From Ignavibacteria bacterium (GTDB taxonomy: Bacteria; Bacteroidota; Ignavibacteria; Kapaibacteriales; UBA961): a stretch of DNA of 64,000 nt. Below are positions 1-9,167 of the stretch, one piece after another (within the stretch, counting starts at the first letter, position 1; every line of letters starts with the position of its first letter). The DNA is taken from the NCBI GenBank assembly GCA_016873735.1, contig VGWD01000001.1, positions 62,001 to 126,000 on the forward strand. Reading direction: 5' to 3'. Below the pieces are notes generated by a model. It did not search any database, was not told where the DNA came from, and worked only from the letters and a program-made list of their open reading frames with translations. Position numbers and translations under genes: made by a program.

Positions 1-413
1 TTGGAGCATCCGGCGGAGCATTGTACACAGTTGCCAATTGGGCGAAAAAACTGATTGGTGAAATCCCCAACGGTTTTGATTGCATCATAGATTCTGCTGG
101 TGGACCTGAGTGGAGTAATTTGACAAGTTTGATTACCATGGGCGGAAGATTGGTTTTTTATGGAGCTACATTGGGGAATGTCCCAGATTTATCACTCCAA
201 AGATTGTTTTGGAAACAAATCACGATATGCGGAAGCACCATGGGAAATGATGCAGAATTTGAAATGATGTTGCATTTCTGCGAACATCATCGAATCGTTC
301 CGATTATTGACAGCATGTTTTCAATTGATGAAGCCGAGCTGGCATTTGCGCATTTGGATAAAGGACAGCAATTTGGGAAAATTATATTACATCATGGACA
401 AAAAGGATCATGA
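1..413 (+). CDS. NAD(P)H:quinone oxidoreductase-like zinc-binding dehydrogenase, C-terminal part (5' truncated by window)
   Basis: The reading frame is open from base 3 and its start lies before the window. The visible part begins with GASGGALYTVANWAKK, the glycine-rich nucleotide-binding turn of the MDR (medium-chain dehydrogenase/reductase) Rossmann fold. It then shows the usual order of DSAGG, a GGRLVFYGAT strand, and a C-terminal AHLDKGQQFGKIIL segment typical of quinone oxidoreductase/crotonase-type MDR proteins. Such enzymes reduce quinones or enones with NAD(P)H in the cytoplasm. The substrate cannot be told from this fragment, and the catalytic N-terminal domain is outside the window. 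The stop overlaps the feoA start (ATGA), so the gene is probably cotranscribed with the iron genes. Confidence 0.8.
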   Translation, partial: GASGGALYTVANWAKKLIGEIPNGFDCIIDSAGGPEWSNLTSLITMGGRLVFYGATLGNVPDLSLQRLFWKQITICGSTMGNDAEFEMMLHFCEHHRIVPIIDSMFSIDEAELAFAHLDKGQQFGKIILHHGQKGS

Positions 414-646
414 TGGACAATACCCTTCGTACTATGCCAATCGGTTCAAAAGCCATTCTCACTTCACTTGAAGGTGATTCGGATTTCATTCGCCGACTCA
501 ATGAATTGGGTTTTCTCCCAGGGACTACATTTACATTGCTGCGAAGAGCGCCATTCGGCGGACCTGTTGAAATAGGATTTGGTCAATCACGCATTGCATT
601 CAGGCCTGATTCAACAGTACGCATACATATCCATCAATTCACATAA
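410..646 (+). CDS. feoA: Ferrous iron transport accessory protein FeoA
   Basis: A 78-residue protein made of a single SH3-like FeoA domain. It has the family pattern LxxLxEGxxxxIxRLNELGFLPGTxxxLLRRAPFGGPVEI near the middle and ends in a beta strand. FeoA is a small cytoplasmic partner of the FeoB permease. The start is ambiguous: ATGATG at 410 and 413. The first ATG overlaps the stop of the dehydrogenase gene by four bases. The stop TAA abuts the ATG of feoB directly, so feoA and feoB are translationally coupled. No feoC gene follows. Confidence 0.9.
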   Translation: MMDNTLRTMPIGSKAILTSLEGDSDFIRRLNELGFLPGTTFTLLRRAPFGGPVEIGFGQSRIAFRPDSTVRIHIHQFT

Positions 647-2497
647 ATGTCCCAACAAGATTCCCCACATATAGCATTTGTTGGAACACCTAATTCCGGC
701 AAAACAACCCTGTTCAATGTCATGACCGGCATGAGAAAAAAAGTTGGAAATTTCCCCGGCATAACAATTGAACCTGCACTCGGATTTGTCGATCATGAAG
801 ATCGCCGCATCGCAATCATTGATTTACCCGGTACATATAGTCTTCTTCCAACATCTCCTGATGAGAAATTGACTATTTCTGTATTGCGTAATGAACTTCC
901 ATCCATTCCAATACCAAGTGCAATTGTTTTTGTCATGGATGCAACCAATATCGACAAGAGTTTATATCTGTATTCTCAAGTTGCCGAATTGGGATTAAAG
1001 ATGATCATTGCCCTTACGATGGTGGATGGCGTGAAAGCTCGGTCGGGCGTGGTTGATGACATAGCGCTCGAACGATTGACCGGGTTGACTGTTGTGCCCA
1101 TCGTTGGTCATAAGGGAATAGGAGTAGAAACATTAAAAAAAGCAATCAATGAAGAGCATTCATGGCATATACCGAATACACCTCCCGTATTCGAGGAGAT
1201 TCGCGATCGTGTACATTGGGTGAAAACCATTTCCGACACCATCATTCGCATGAAAGAAGGCGACAAATTGACGCAAAGATTGGACTCGATTCTCTTGCAT
1301 CCTATTGGTGGCATCATGTCTTTTCTATGTATCATGGCAGTGTTTTTCCAATCGATATTTTCTTGGGCAATCCCATTCATGGATTTCATTGAATCAGGAT
1401 TTTCAGCATTGGAACAATTGGTTTTGTCATCCATGGGTACCGGAATGCTGAGCGATCTCATTGCGCGAGGCCTTATCGCTGGAGTGGGATCTGTCATTGT
1501 GTTTTTGCCACAAATCATCATCTTGAATGTCTTCATTGTGATTCTTGAAGATTGCGGATATCTTGCCAGAGCAGCATTCTTGATTGATCGTCTGATGGGC
1601 GCCTTTGGATTGCAAGGTCGTTCATTCATCCCATTGCTTGGATCCTATGCTTGCGCAATACCAGGCATCATGTCTGCACGCATCATACCATCGCATCGTG
1701 ATCGCATGACAACAATGCTGATAGCACCACTCATGACATGTTCAGCCAGACTCCCTGTATACACTCTCATTATCAGTGCATTCATACCTCCGATGATTGT
1801 TGGAGGATTCTTTTCTCTGCAAGCAGTGATACTGGCCGGTCTTTATGCACTTGGTGGCTTAACAGGTTTATTTGTCGCATTCATCATGAAAAAATCTTTG
1901 TTCAAAGGAGATATAATCCCGTTTCTGATTGAGTTTCCACCCTATCGCATGCCATCATTGAAAAGTTTGAGAGTGTCGGTTTCCGAAAGAGCCATTGATT
2001 TCCTGAAATCTGCTGGAACGGTGATCGTAACATTATCACTCATATTGTGGTGTCTTTCCGCATTCCCGAGATTGGATACCGATACACTTGCCACACCGAT
2101 TGAGCAGCAACAGATGCAACTCGAGCATTCCTATGCTGGTATGATGGGAAAAACAATTGCTCCGGTGTTTGAGCCACTGGGCTTTGACTGGAAATTGACT
2201 GTGGGAGTTTTGGGGAGTTTTGCCGCAAGAGAAGTATTCGTGACTGTCATGGGACAATTGTATGGAACAGATACAACAGATTCCGATGCAACTTTACGCT
2301 CGACATTGCAACAAACAATTCCATTTGCTTCGGCTTTATCTGTTCTTGCATTTTATGTTTATGCCCTTCAATGCATATCCACCATGAGCATTCTAAAAAG
2401 AGAAACCGGCTCATGGAAATGGCCGGCTTTTGCATTTGCTTATATGTTTGCTTTAGCATATGTCTTTGCATTCCTAGTTCACAAAGTAGCTTCCTGA
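647..2497 (+). CDS. feoB: Ferrous iron transporter FeoB
   Basis: A 616-residue inner-membrane GTPase-permease importing Fe2+. The N-terminal G domain has G1 GTPNSGKT (residues 13-20) and G3 DLPGTYS (59-65). The expected G4 NxxD reads TMVD at 124-127, so the asparagine that normally contacts guanine is a threonine. From about residue 215 the membrane part begins (HPIGGIMSFLCIMAVF), with two gate-type segments around GCLAxxAxxxDRLMGAFGLQGRSFIPLLGS and near residue 440. At 616 residues it is at the short end of the family. It follows feoA with no gap and converges with the M16 peptidase gene, one base apart. Confidence 0.93.
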   Translation: MSQQDSPHIAFVGTPNSGKTTLFNVMTGMRKKVGNFPGITIEPALGFVDHEDRRIAIIDLPGTYSLLPTSPDEKLTISVLRNELPSIPIPSAIVFVMDATNIDKSLYLYSQVAELGLKMIIALTMVDGVKARSGVVDDIALERLTGLTVVPIVGHKGIGVETLKKAINEEHSWHIPNTPPVFEEIRDRVHWVKTISDTIIRMKEGDKLTQRLDSILLHPIGGIMSFLCIMAVFFQSIFSWAIPFMDFIESGFSALEQLVLSSMGTGMLSDLIARGLIAGVGSVIVFLPQIIILNVFIVILEDCGYLARAAFLIDRLMGAFGLQGRSFIPLLGSYACAIPGIMSARIIPSHRDRMTTMLIAPLMTCSARLPVYTLIISAFIPPMIVGGFFSLQAVILAGLYALGGLTGLFVAFIMKKSLFKGDIIPFLIEFPPYRMPSLKSLRVSVSERAIDFLKSAGTVIVTLSLILWCLSAFPRLDTDTLATPIEQQQMQLEHSYAGMMGKTIAPVFEPLGFDWKLTVGVLGSFAAREVFVTVMGQLYGTDTTDSDATLRSTLQQTIPFASALSVLAFYVYALQCISTMSILKRETGSWKWPAFAFAYMFALAYVFAFLVHKVAS

Positions 2498-2498
2498 A

Positions 2499-3755
2499 CT
2501 ACTTTGGAATCACGCTGATCGTCACCGCTTCACTGTTTCCAATCACGCTTGAATACAAGTCATTCAACTCTTCTTTACTGATTGATCTATATCTATCCAA
2601 TATGGAAAATGCTCGCATTGGATCATCCCAAAAGAGCGTCTGATTGCAAACCAAATCCGCCATCCCTGCATTCGTTTGAAGATGATATGCAAAACCGGTT
2701 GCTGCAGCATTGATGGCTTTTTCCAATTCATGATCATGCAAGGGAATTGTTTGCAAACTTCGAATTTCAGTTTCCAATTCTTCAATCAATTGATCATGTG
2801 ATATCCCCGGCTGAGAAGCAGTAGTAGAAAAAGTCAAAAGAGATGCATGTTCTCTTTGATCTGCATAACAAAATGCACTTGAGGCTAGCTTTTTATCGCG
2901 AACGAGATTTGTATATAACCGGGAACTTTTCCCATCACCGAATGCAGATGCCAATACATCTGCCTGAACCGACCTATCTGATTTGAACCCATCGAGATGA
3001 TAACTTACAAACACAGCAGGCAAAGGGACTGCATCATGAATGATATGTGAACCCGTCCTTTTCATGGAAGATGAAAATGGATTGCGTGCAATGATTCCAT
3101 CCTTTTTGGGAATTGTTCCAAAATATTGTTCGACGGATTCATATACGGATACTATATCCACATGCCCTGCGACCACCAAGCATGCATTGTCAGGACGATA
3201 ATATCTATCAAAAAACGAAGCGACTTCATTCAAAGTGGCCGATTCAATATGCGCTCGATTACCCAAAACTTCCCATTGATAGGAGCAATCATCAGAAAAA
3301 GCAAGCTTTCCTTGTTCGATGCGCCAAGTTCCATAAGGCTGATTCTCAACTGATTGTTTGATCTCTTCACTCACAACTTTTTGCTGGGTTTCAAGACCAA
3401 TTTGACCAACCCCAAATTGGAGCATTCGGTCAGATTCGAGCCATAATACCAAGTCCAATTGATGCGCTGGAACAGTGGTATGATAAATGGTTTGATCATA
3501 CGATGTATATGCATTAAATGTTCCGCCAGCTTTTGAGCACAAAGCATCAAATTCACCACGCTTCACATTTTTTGATCCATCAAACATCAAATGTTCAAAA
3601 AAGTGAGCAAAACCCTTATGAGAAAAACTATCATCTTTCGACCCTACTTTATACCCGACTGTAACATTCACAAGTGGAGCTTTCTCATTCGGAAGAATGA
3701 TCACTCGAAGCCCATTTGATAAAGTCCGATCAATGATTTGTGGATTCATAATCAT
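2499..3755 (-). CDS. M16 family zinc metallopeptidase (processing-peptidase-like)
   Basis: A 418-residue M16B peptidase. The inverted zinc motif HxxEH is present as HFFEH (residues 52-56 region, in GFAHFFEHLMFDGS), followed about 75 residues later by the EE of KVVSEEIKQS. It is therefore an active-type subunit rather than the inactive partner. The N- and C-terminal halves have the usual duplicated fold, with RPDNACLVVAGHVD in the linker region. No signal peptide is seen. Related bacterial proteins (PqqL/YmxG types) degrade peptides in the cytoplasm or periplasm; the substrate is unknown here. A terminator for the upstream tRNA-Arg gene lies just before the start, so the gene needs its own promoter or read-through. 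I could not pick out a promoter. Confidence 0.87.
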   Translation of the reverse strand: MIMNPQIIDRTLSNGLRVIILPNEKAPLVNVTVGYKVGSKDDSFSHKGFAHFFEHLMFDGSKNVKRGEFDALCSKAGGTFNAYTSYDQTIYHTTVPAHQLDLVLWLESDRMLQFGVGQIGLETQQKVVSEEIKQSVENQPYGTWRIEQGKLAFSDDCSYQWEVLGNRAHIESATLNEVASFFDRYYRPDNACLVVAGHVDIVSVYESVEQYFGTIPKKDGIIARNPFSSSMKRTGSHIIHDAVPLPAVFVSYHLDGFKSDRSVQADVLASAFGDGKSSRLYTNLVRDKKLASSAFCYADQREHASLLTFSTTASQPGISHDQLIEELETEIRSLQTIPLHDHELEKAINAAATGFAYHLQTNAGMADLVCNQTLFWDDPMRAFSILDRYRSISKEELNDLYSSVIGNSEAVTISVIPK

Positions 3756-3765
3756 AATACACCCA

Positions 3766-3795
3766 TAAAAAAACCCGACATACTATTGCCGGGTT
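3766..3795 (-). terminator. Intrinsic terminator of tRNA-Arg
   Basis: Reading the minus strand, AACCCG (complement of 3790-3795) pairs with CGGGTT (complement of 3772-3777) around a 12-nt loop and is followed by a run of T (complement of the A run at 3767-3773). It sits seven bases after the tRNA-Arg 3' end and just before the M16 peptidase start. Confidence 0.75.
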
Positions 3796-3801
3796 GGGAA
3801 G

Positions 3802-3875
3802 CACGCCCGATAGGACTCGAACCTATTACCCACAGCTTAGAAGGCTGTTGCTCTATCCAGATGAGCTACGGGCGC
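3802..3875 (-). tRNA. tRNA-Arg (anticodon UCU)
   Basis: Reading the minus strand from 3875, the cloverleaf is complete. The acceptor GCGCCCG pairs with CGGGCGU, the D arm is GCTC...GAGC, the anticodon stem ACAGC/GCTGT holds loop CTTCTAA (anticodon TCT, reading AGA), and the T arm is ATAGG TTCGAGT CCTAT. The CCA end is not encoded. A strong Bacteroidota-type promoter lies upstream and an intrinsic terminator downstream. Confidence 0.96.
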
Positions 3876-3892
3876 ATGCCTTAAACGAACAA

Positions 3893-3924
3893 CAAAAATA
3901 AGAGCAATCGCATAACCCTGCAAA
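3893..3924 (-). promoter_or_regulatory. Promoter of tRNA-Arg, Bacteroidota type
   Basis: On the minus strand TTTG (complement of 3921-3924) is followed after 20 nt by TATTTTTG (complement of 3893-3900). This matches the -33/-7 consensus TTTG and TAnnTTTG known from Bacteroidota. The tRNA 5' end is 17 nt downstream. Confidence 0.75.
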
Positions 3925-3931
3925 GAAAATG

Positions 3932-3962
3932 TTGGGTGAGACTCCTAAATGGCCTATTTTTA
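3932..3962 (+). promoter_or_regulatory. Likely promoter of the SRP RNA gene
   Basis: TTG at 3932-3934 and TATTTTTA at 3955-3962 are separated by 20 nt. The second is one base from the TAnnTTTG consensus and ends four bases before the predicted RNA 5' end at 3967. It is back-to-back with the tRNA-Arg promoter. Confidence 0.55.
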
Positions 3963-3966
3963 CAAT

Positions 3967-4060
3967 GGGTCAAGCCCTCACGGTCATGACAGATCGAACC
4001 CCGCCAGGTCCGGAAGGAAGCAACGGTACATTTGCTCTGACAGGTTGGTAAGCTTGACCT
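3967..4060 (+). ncRNA. ffs: Signal recognition particle RNA, small (4.5S-like) type
   Basis: The core contains the near-universal SRP domain IV loop GCCAGGTCCGGAAGGAAGCA (4003-4022), which binds Ffh. The ends GGGTCAAGC (3967-3975) and GCTTGACCT (4052-4060) pair to close a single long hairpin of about 94 nt, the size of the small bacterial form without an Alu domain. The RNA directs cotranslational membrane targeting. The purine nucleoside phosphorylase gene starts 25 nt downstream. No terminator is visible between them, so read-through is possible. Confidence 0.95.
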
Positions 4061-4085
4061 ATTGTTATTTTAGGGAAATTCATCC

Positions 4086-4922
4086 GTGCAAGAAATCTCA
4101 AATCCTGAGTATGAATTACACATCAAGGAAGCTTGTGCATATCTGCAAGAATTCCTCATTGAGCAGCCGACCATTGCAATCATTCTTGGCACCGGTCTTG
4201 GAAAAGTAGCCGAATTGATTCACACCTTCCATGAGATTCCCTATCAGAACATACCTCATTTCCCTTTGTCGACAGTGGAATCACATTCCGGAAAACTCTT
4301 GTATGGCACATTTGGTGGAAAGCTTGTACTCGCTATGAAGGGGCGCTTTCATTATTATGAAGGATATGGGATGCGAGATATCACATTCCCAATTCGTGTA
4401 TTCAAATCGCTTGGAATTGAGATGCTCTTTGTATCGAATGCATGCGGAGCATTGAATCCTGCATATAAAGCAAGCGATATTATGATTATTGATGACCATA
4501 TCAATTTACTTGGAGGCAATCCATTGATCGGACAAAATCTGTCGGCTTTCGGTCCACGATTTCCCGACATGAGCAGACCTTATGATTCTTCATTGATTGA
4601 CCTCACATTCAAAAAAGCCGAAGCATTGAATATAGCTCTTCATAAAGGAGTTTATGTCGCTGTAAGTGGTCCCAATCTCGAAACTAGAGCTGAATATAAG
4701 TTCCTACGCATCATAGGGGGCGATGTTGTAGGCATGAGTACTGTTCCAGAGGTGATTGTTGCAAGGCACATGAATATGCGTGTTGCAGGATTTTCCATCA
4801 TAACTGATGAGGGATATCACGAAGATCTCGGCTATGTGTATTTGGAAGATGTTATCAAAGCAGCAGAAAAAGCAGAGCCCGATTTGGCAAAGCTCATCGA
4901 ATCGGTGATTGCAGCCGTATAA
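4086..4922 (+). CDS. Purine nucleoside phosphorylase (class I, trimeric type)
   Basis: A 278-residue cytoplasmic enzyme that splits purine (deoxy)nucleosides with phosphate into base and (deoxy)ribose-1-phosphate. Family marks are the phosphate loop ILGTGLGK, the GRFHYYEGYGM segment, the long signature MLFVSNACGALNP, and the base-binding region GPNLETRAEY with VVGMSTVPEVIVARH. The start is GTG at 4086, with a purine-rich AGGGAA about ten bases upstream. No in-frame ATG fits the N-terminus. It converges with uvrC, the two stop codons being adjacent. Inosine/guanosine specificity is the family expectation, not read from the sequence. Confidence 0.9.
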   Translation: MQEISNPEYELHIKEACAYLQEFLIEQPTIAIILGTGLGKVAELIHTFHEIPYQNIPHFPLSTVESHSGKLLYGTFGGKLVLAMKGRFHYYEGYGMRDITFPIRVFKSLGIEMLFVSNACGALNPAYKASDIMIIDDHINLLGGNPLIGQNLSAFGPRFPDMSRPYDSSLIDLTFKKAEALNIALHKGVYVAVSGPNLETRAEYKFLRIIGGDVVGMSTVPEVIVARHMNMRVAGFSIITDEGYHEDLGYVYLEDVIKAAEKAEPDLAKLIESVIAAV

Positions 4923-6800
4923 TCATTCGTCTTTCTTGCCTAGAGCATGCATCACTTTTTTTGCTTGTGCTATTCCAATGCATGCTATGATATCAATTTT
5001 GCTTGCTTCTTTCACATGTTTCACCGATCCAAACTTTACGAGAAGTTTTTGAGCCGTTTTCTCCCCTATTCCTTCGATCTCCGTCAATTCTGTTGAGAAT
5101 GTTCGTTTATCCCTCAATGTCCTATGATAGGTAATAGCAAAACGATGTGCTTCATCACGAATTGCTTGTAGTAATCTGAGTCCAGTAGAAGTGCGGGGCA
5201 AAAGCATCGTATCTGATTGTCCGGGCAAGACAATTTCTTCCAAACGTTTAGCCAGACCAATGACCGGTATGGATTTCATGTACTCGAGACCGGAAATCAC
5301 TTCCATCGCTGCGGATAACTGCCCCTTACCTCCATCTATGACTATCAAATCCGGCAAAGTCATGAGATCTTCCGGAGCTTTGTCATATCGTCGCCGAATC
5401 ACTTCCTTCATGGCTGCGAAATCATCATTCCCTTCGAATGACCCCAATTTGAATTTTCGATAATCGCTTTTTTTAGGTTTGCCATCCAAAAACACCACCA
5501 TTGATGACACATAATCAGATCCCTGAATATGCGAATTATCGAAACATTCAATGCGCCTCGGTGCTTTTTCCAATCGTAAATCTTGTTGAAGGATTGCAAT
5601 CCCTCTTGGCAGTGCTTGATCCCGTGATGCTCTCTGCAGATGCAATTCACGCACCAGAAAAGCAGCATTAGTCTCGGCCATCGAAATCACTTTTTTCTTA
5701 TCACCGATTTTTGGTATGAGAATGTCCAAAGAAGAACCCTTTTTCTCTCTCAACCAATCCAAATCATAATCAGCATCTTCGATTTCGATGGGAAGAAGAA
5801 TTTCAGTTGGATAAGAATCAGTATCCAGATAATACCGTTCCAGAGCCACGCGGAGCAATTCTTTCACTTCCCTTCCGCTTGCTTGAGCTATAAAATAATG
5901 TCGTTTTCCGACCATTTTCCCATCGCGGATATTCAGAACCACAATACATGCATCATCATCGATGATGGAGATCGCAAAAATATCTCGATCGATCAAATCA
6001 CTTGAAATCACTTTTTGCTTGGACACATATTCACGTAAGTGATGCAGTCTATTACGAATGGCCGCTGCTTCTTCAAAACGCATTTCTTCAGCAAAAACAT
6101 TCATGCGATCCTCCATCATGCGTTCCACATCTCTCGTCTTGCCATTCAGAATTTGTATTGCCTGTTTAATATGAACGGCATATTCCTCTTTGGATTCATA
6201 ACCAACACATGGGCCATTACATTTTTTGATATGGTAATCCAAACAGACTTTGTATTTCCCTGCTGAAATAGTCTGATGCGTCAATGGTAAATCGCAGCTA
6301 CGCAGTGGAAAAATCGATCGCAATGTTCGGAGCAAATGATAGAGATATTTTCCATCCGTATATGGACCGAAATATGTGCTTCCATCACGAATGATGGTTC
6401 GCGTAGAAAATATCCGAGGAAACTCTTCATTCGTTATGCGGATCGATGGATATGTTTTGTCATCTTTGAGAAGAATATTGTATTTCGGACGATGTTGCTT
6501 GATCAGATTGTTTTCAAGAAGCAAAGCTTCTGTTTCTGTATCGGTCACGATGATTTCAACATCATCGATATATCGAATGAGCGCCTTTGTCTTGGCATCC
6601 ATCGGTCTATCTTGAAAATATGAACGAACTCTATTGCGAAGATTCTTTGCTTTGCCCACATAAATAATAGTATCAGAGGCATTCTTATAGATATAAATGC
6701 CCGGTTTTGAAGGCAATCCTCCCACCTTTTTCATCAACAGAGAATGGGAATCATCTTCATTATTCAATGAGGTTTGCTCATCTATGGACATAAAATTCAC
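4923..6800 (-). CDS. uvrC: Excinuclease ABC subunit C
   Basis: A 625-residue protein with all UvrC parts in order: GIY-YIG nuclease (LPSKPGIYIYKN ... IIYVGKAKNLRNRV, about residues 29-60) for the 3' incision; a Cys-rich stretch around CDLPL...CLDYHIKKCNGPCVGY; a UVR domain near residues 225-260 that binds UvrB; the RNase H-like nuclease for the 5' incision (IECFDNSHIQGSD, LIVIDGGKGQL); and tandem helix-hairpin-helix motifs at the C-terminus (IEGIGEKTAQKLL). It incises UvrB-bound damaged DNA in nucleotide excision repair. uvrA and uvrB are not in the window. The gene is divergent from purL. Confidence 0.96.
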   Translation of the reverse strand: MNFMSIDEQTSLNNEDDSHSLLMKKVGGLPSKPGIYIYKNASDTIIYVGKAKNLRNRVRSYFQDRPMDAKTKALIRYIDDVEIIVTDTETEALLLENNLIKQHRPKYNILLKDDKTYPSIRITNEEFPRIFSTRTIIRDGSTYFGPYTDGKYLYHLLRTLRSIFPLRSCDLPLTHQTISAGKYKVCLDYHIKKCNGPCVGYESKEEYAVHIKQAIQILNGKTRDVERMMEDRMNVFAEEMRFEEAAAIRNRLHHLREYVSKQKVISSDLIDRDIFAISIIDDDACIVVLNIRDGKMVGKRHYFIAQASGREVKELLRVALERYYLDTDSYPTEILLPIEIEDADYDLDWLREKKGSSLDILIPKIGDKKKVISMAETNAAFLVRELHLQRASRDQALPRGIAILQQDLRLEKAPRRIECFDNSHIQGSDYVSSMVVFLDGKPKKSDYRKFKLGSFEGNDDFAAMKEVIRRRYDKAPEDLMTLPDLIVIDGGKGQLSAAMEVISGLEYMKSIPVIGLAKRLEEIVLPGQSDTMLLPRTSTGLRLLQAIRDEAHRFAITYHRTLRDKRTFSTELTEIEGIGEKTAQKLLVKFGSVKHVKEASKIDIIACIGIAQAKKVMHALGKKDE

Positions 6801-6842
6801 GAGGGTGGAAAAACAATCCTATGCAAAATAGGGGCATAGTCG

Positions 6843-6850
6843 TAATTTTG
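6843..6850 (+). promoter_or_regulatory. Putative -7 element of the purL promoter
   Basis: TAATTTTG matches TAnnTTTG. No good TTTG is placed upstream. Transcription from here would begin near 6857, downstream of the ATG at 6821, and so favours the purL start at 6926. Confidence 0.4.
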
Positions 6851-6925
6851 GGAGGACCAAAGAGGCAAATCCTCCGATTGCAAGTCTGCAATGTTAAGAA
6901 AGTTTTCTCACACCTCGAAGCTATC

Positions 6926-9166
6926 ATGTCAAGAACACAGCTAGATCTCAATCAATCAGTCTATTCTGAACTTGAAGTAAATACCGCTACTGCAAAAGAA
7001 GTCGGCTTAACCCCCGATGAGTATTCACTCATCTGTCAGAAATTGGGCCGTACACCATCATATACGGAATTGGGTGTGTATTCCGTGATGTGGAGTGAAC
7101 ATTGCTCATATAAGAATTCCATTCTTCAATTGAAAACATTGCCACGTGCCGGTGGACGGATGTTGGTTGAAGCAGGTGAAGAAAATGCAGGATTGATCGA
7201 TATAGGTCACGGCTATGCAATTGCATTCAAAATTGAAAGCCATAATCATCCATCGGCAGTTGAACCTTTTCAGGGTGCCGCAACGGGAGTTGGCGGAATT
7301 TTGCGTGATATTTTCACGATGGGTGCAAGACCAATTGCAGCTTTGAATTCACTCCGTTTTGGTGAATTGGACTCACCACGCACTCAATATTTGGTGAAAG
7401 GCGTGGTACATGGAATCGGCCATTATGGCAATTGCTTTGGCGTTCCTACCGTGGGTGGCGAAGTGTATTTTGATCATTGCTATACGGATAATCCCCTCGT
7501 TAATGCAATGGCAGTAGGAATAGTTAAAGTTGGAGAAACTTGCTCCGCGATCTCAGAAGGTAAAGGCAATAGCGTGATGATCATGGGTAGTTCTACCGGA
7601 CGAGACGGTATTCATGGTGCATCGCTTCTGGCTTCACGGGAATTTGACGAAAAAACCGAAGACATGCGTCCAACGGTGCAGGTCGGAGATCCATTTGCCG
7701 AAAAATTATTGCTTGAAGCAACCTTGGAATTAATCAAAAGCGGTTGTGTTGTCGGCATGCAGGACATGGGAGCAGCAGGCATTTCATGTTCTACTGCAGA
7801 GATGAGTGCAAAAGGCAATGCAGGGATGGAGATCGATTTGGATCTCGTGCCTTTGCGAGAGCAAGACATGAGTGCTTATGAAATCATGCTTTCTGAATCA
7901 CAAGAACGCATGCTTGTGATAGTTGAGCAAGGAAAGGAACATATAGCTGAAGAAATCTGCAAGAAATGGGATGTTCCTATTTCGCGCATTGGTGAAGTGA
8001 CCGAAGATGGTTTTATCCATGTATTCAGACATGGTAAAAAAGTAGCAGAATTACCAGCGCAAACTCTCGTCCTTGGTGGTGATGCACCGGTTTATGTACG
8101 CGAGAAAATAGTACCTGCATATTTGTCCAACAGCAACATTGTACCTGAACTCACAATCAAATCCGAAGAGCATGCATCATTGATTATTGCTTTGCTTTCA
8201 CAAAGCACGATCACAAATAAACGATGGATTTTTGAGCAATATGATTCACAAGTACGAACAAACACTGTCACAATCAAAGGTGATGCTCCGATTTTGAGGA
8301 TCAAGGAAATCAATGATTTTGGCATTGCGGTCAGCACCGATTGCAATAGCCGATATGTCTATCTTGACCCATACAAAGGCGGAATGATGGCCGTGGCCGA
8401 AGCGGCTCGCAATGTGGCTTGCGTTGGCGCCGAGCCAGTTGCAATCACGAATTGTTTGAACTTCGGCAATCCTTATGACCCTGAAGTCTATTGGCAGTTT
8501 TCTGAAGCCATTCGCGGAATGGGAGATGCCTGCAGAGCTTTCAATACTCCGGTTACAGGCGGAAATGTGAGCTTTCACAATGAATCGCAAAAGCATGCGA
8601 TTTTCCCAACCCCGACAATCGGCATGCTTGGCCTCATTCCAGACCTTAAGCAAACTGTAGGTGCAGGTTTCACTGAATCTGAAGCAATCATCGCTTTGCT
8701 CGGCTGGCAAGAAGGCGGCTTGGAAGGTTCTGAATTACTCAAAATGAAAACCGGCAAGATTGCGGGAGAAGCCCCTGCCTTTTCTCTTGATCGTGAAGTT
8801 GCATTGCAGAAAGCAATCATTGAATTGATCAGAAGCGGCAAAGTGCTAAGTGCCCATGATTGTGCAGAAGGTGGCATTGCAATTGCGATTGCTGAATCAT
8901 CCATTGCGCGAGGCATCGGTGCTGAATTGACATTCCCATTTGAAGAAACAGCTGAAGAATTATTCGGAGAGGGGCAAAACAGAATTGTTGTTTCACTGAA
9001 GAAGAACATGCTTGAAGCAGCACAAGGCATTGCCGAAGCACATGGCATTCCACTACATGTGATTGGTAAAACCGGTGGTGATCAAATCAAAGGAACAACA
9101 TTTTCTATTGCTGTTGAAGATGCACATTCAGCATATATGAATTCGCTTTCTGCATTGCTTTCCTAA
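6926..9166 (+). CDS. purL: Phosphoribosylformylglycinamidine synthase, PurL subunit
   Basis: A 746-residue ATP-dependent enzyme making formylglycinamidine ribonucleotide (FGAM) from FGAR in purine synthesis, of the small type that needs PurQ and PurS. Visible marks are YTELGVYSVMWSEHCSYKNS with the catalytic His, the KIESHNHPSAVEPFQGAATGVGG loop, and two AIRS-type ATP-grasping halves repeated around residues 40-380 and 400-740. I place the start at ATG 6926 (MSRTQLDLNQ). The frame is open from 6821, but the extra 35 residues (MQNRGIVVILGG) are unlike the family and lie across a promoter element. purQ and purS are not in the window. Confidence 0.94.
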   Translation: MSRTQLDLNQSVYSELEVNTATAKEVGLTPDEYSLICQKLGRTPSYTELGVYSVMWSEHCSYKNSILQLKTLPRAGGRMLVEAGEENAGLIDIGHGYAIAFKIESHNHPSAVEPFQGAATGVGGILRDIFTMGARPIAALNSLRFGELDSPRTQYLVKGVVHGIGHYGNCFGVPTVGGEVYFDHCYTDNPLVNAMAVGIVKVGETCSAISEGKGNSVMIMGSSTGRDGIHGASLLASREFDEKTEDMRPTVQVGDPFAEKLLLEATLELIKSGCVVGMQDMGAAGISCSTAEMSAKGNAGMEIDLDLVPLREQDMSAYEIMLSESQERMLVIVEQGKEHIAEEICKKWDVPISRIGEVTEDGFIHVFRHGKKVAELPAQTLVLGGDAPVYVREKIVPAYLSNSNIVPELTIKSEEHASLIIALLSQSTITNKRWIFEQYDSQVRTNTVTIKGDAPILRIKEINDFGIAVSTDCNSRYVYLDPYKGGMMAVAEAARNVACVGAEPVAITNCLNFGNPYDPEVYWQFSEAIRGMGDACRAFNTPVTGGNVSFHNESQKHAIFPTPTIGMLGLIPDLKQTVGAGFTESEAIIALLGWQEGGLEGSELLKMKTGKIAGEAPAFSLDREVALQKAIIELIRSGKVLSAHDCAEGGIAIAIAESSIARGIGAELTFPFEETAEELFGEGQNRIVVSLKKNMLEAAQGIAEAHGIPLHVIGKTGGDQIKGTTFSIAVEDAHSAYMNSLSALLS

Positions 9167-9167
9167 A

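Noticed and set aside
410-2497. Riboswitch or Fur box before feoAB
   Set aside because: The upstream gene overlaps feoA, so no leader is available, and no Fur-type inverted repeat was found.
3776-4085. Protein frames crossing the tRNA-Arg and SRP RNA region
   Set aside because: RNA structure and promoters explain the stretch; the frames are not conserved proteins.
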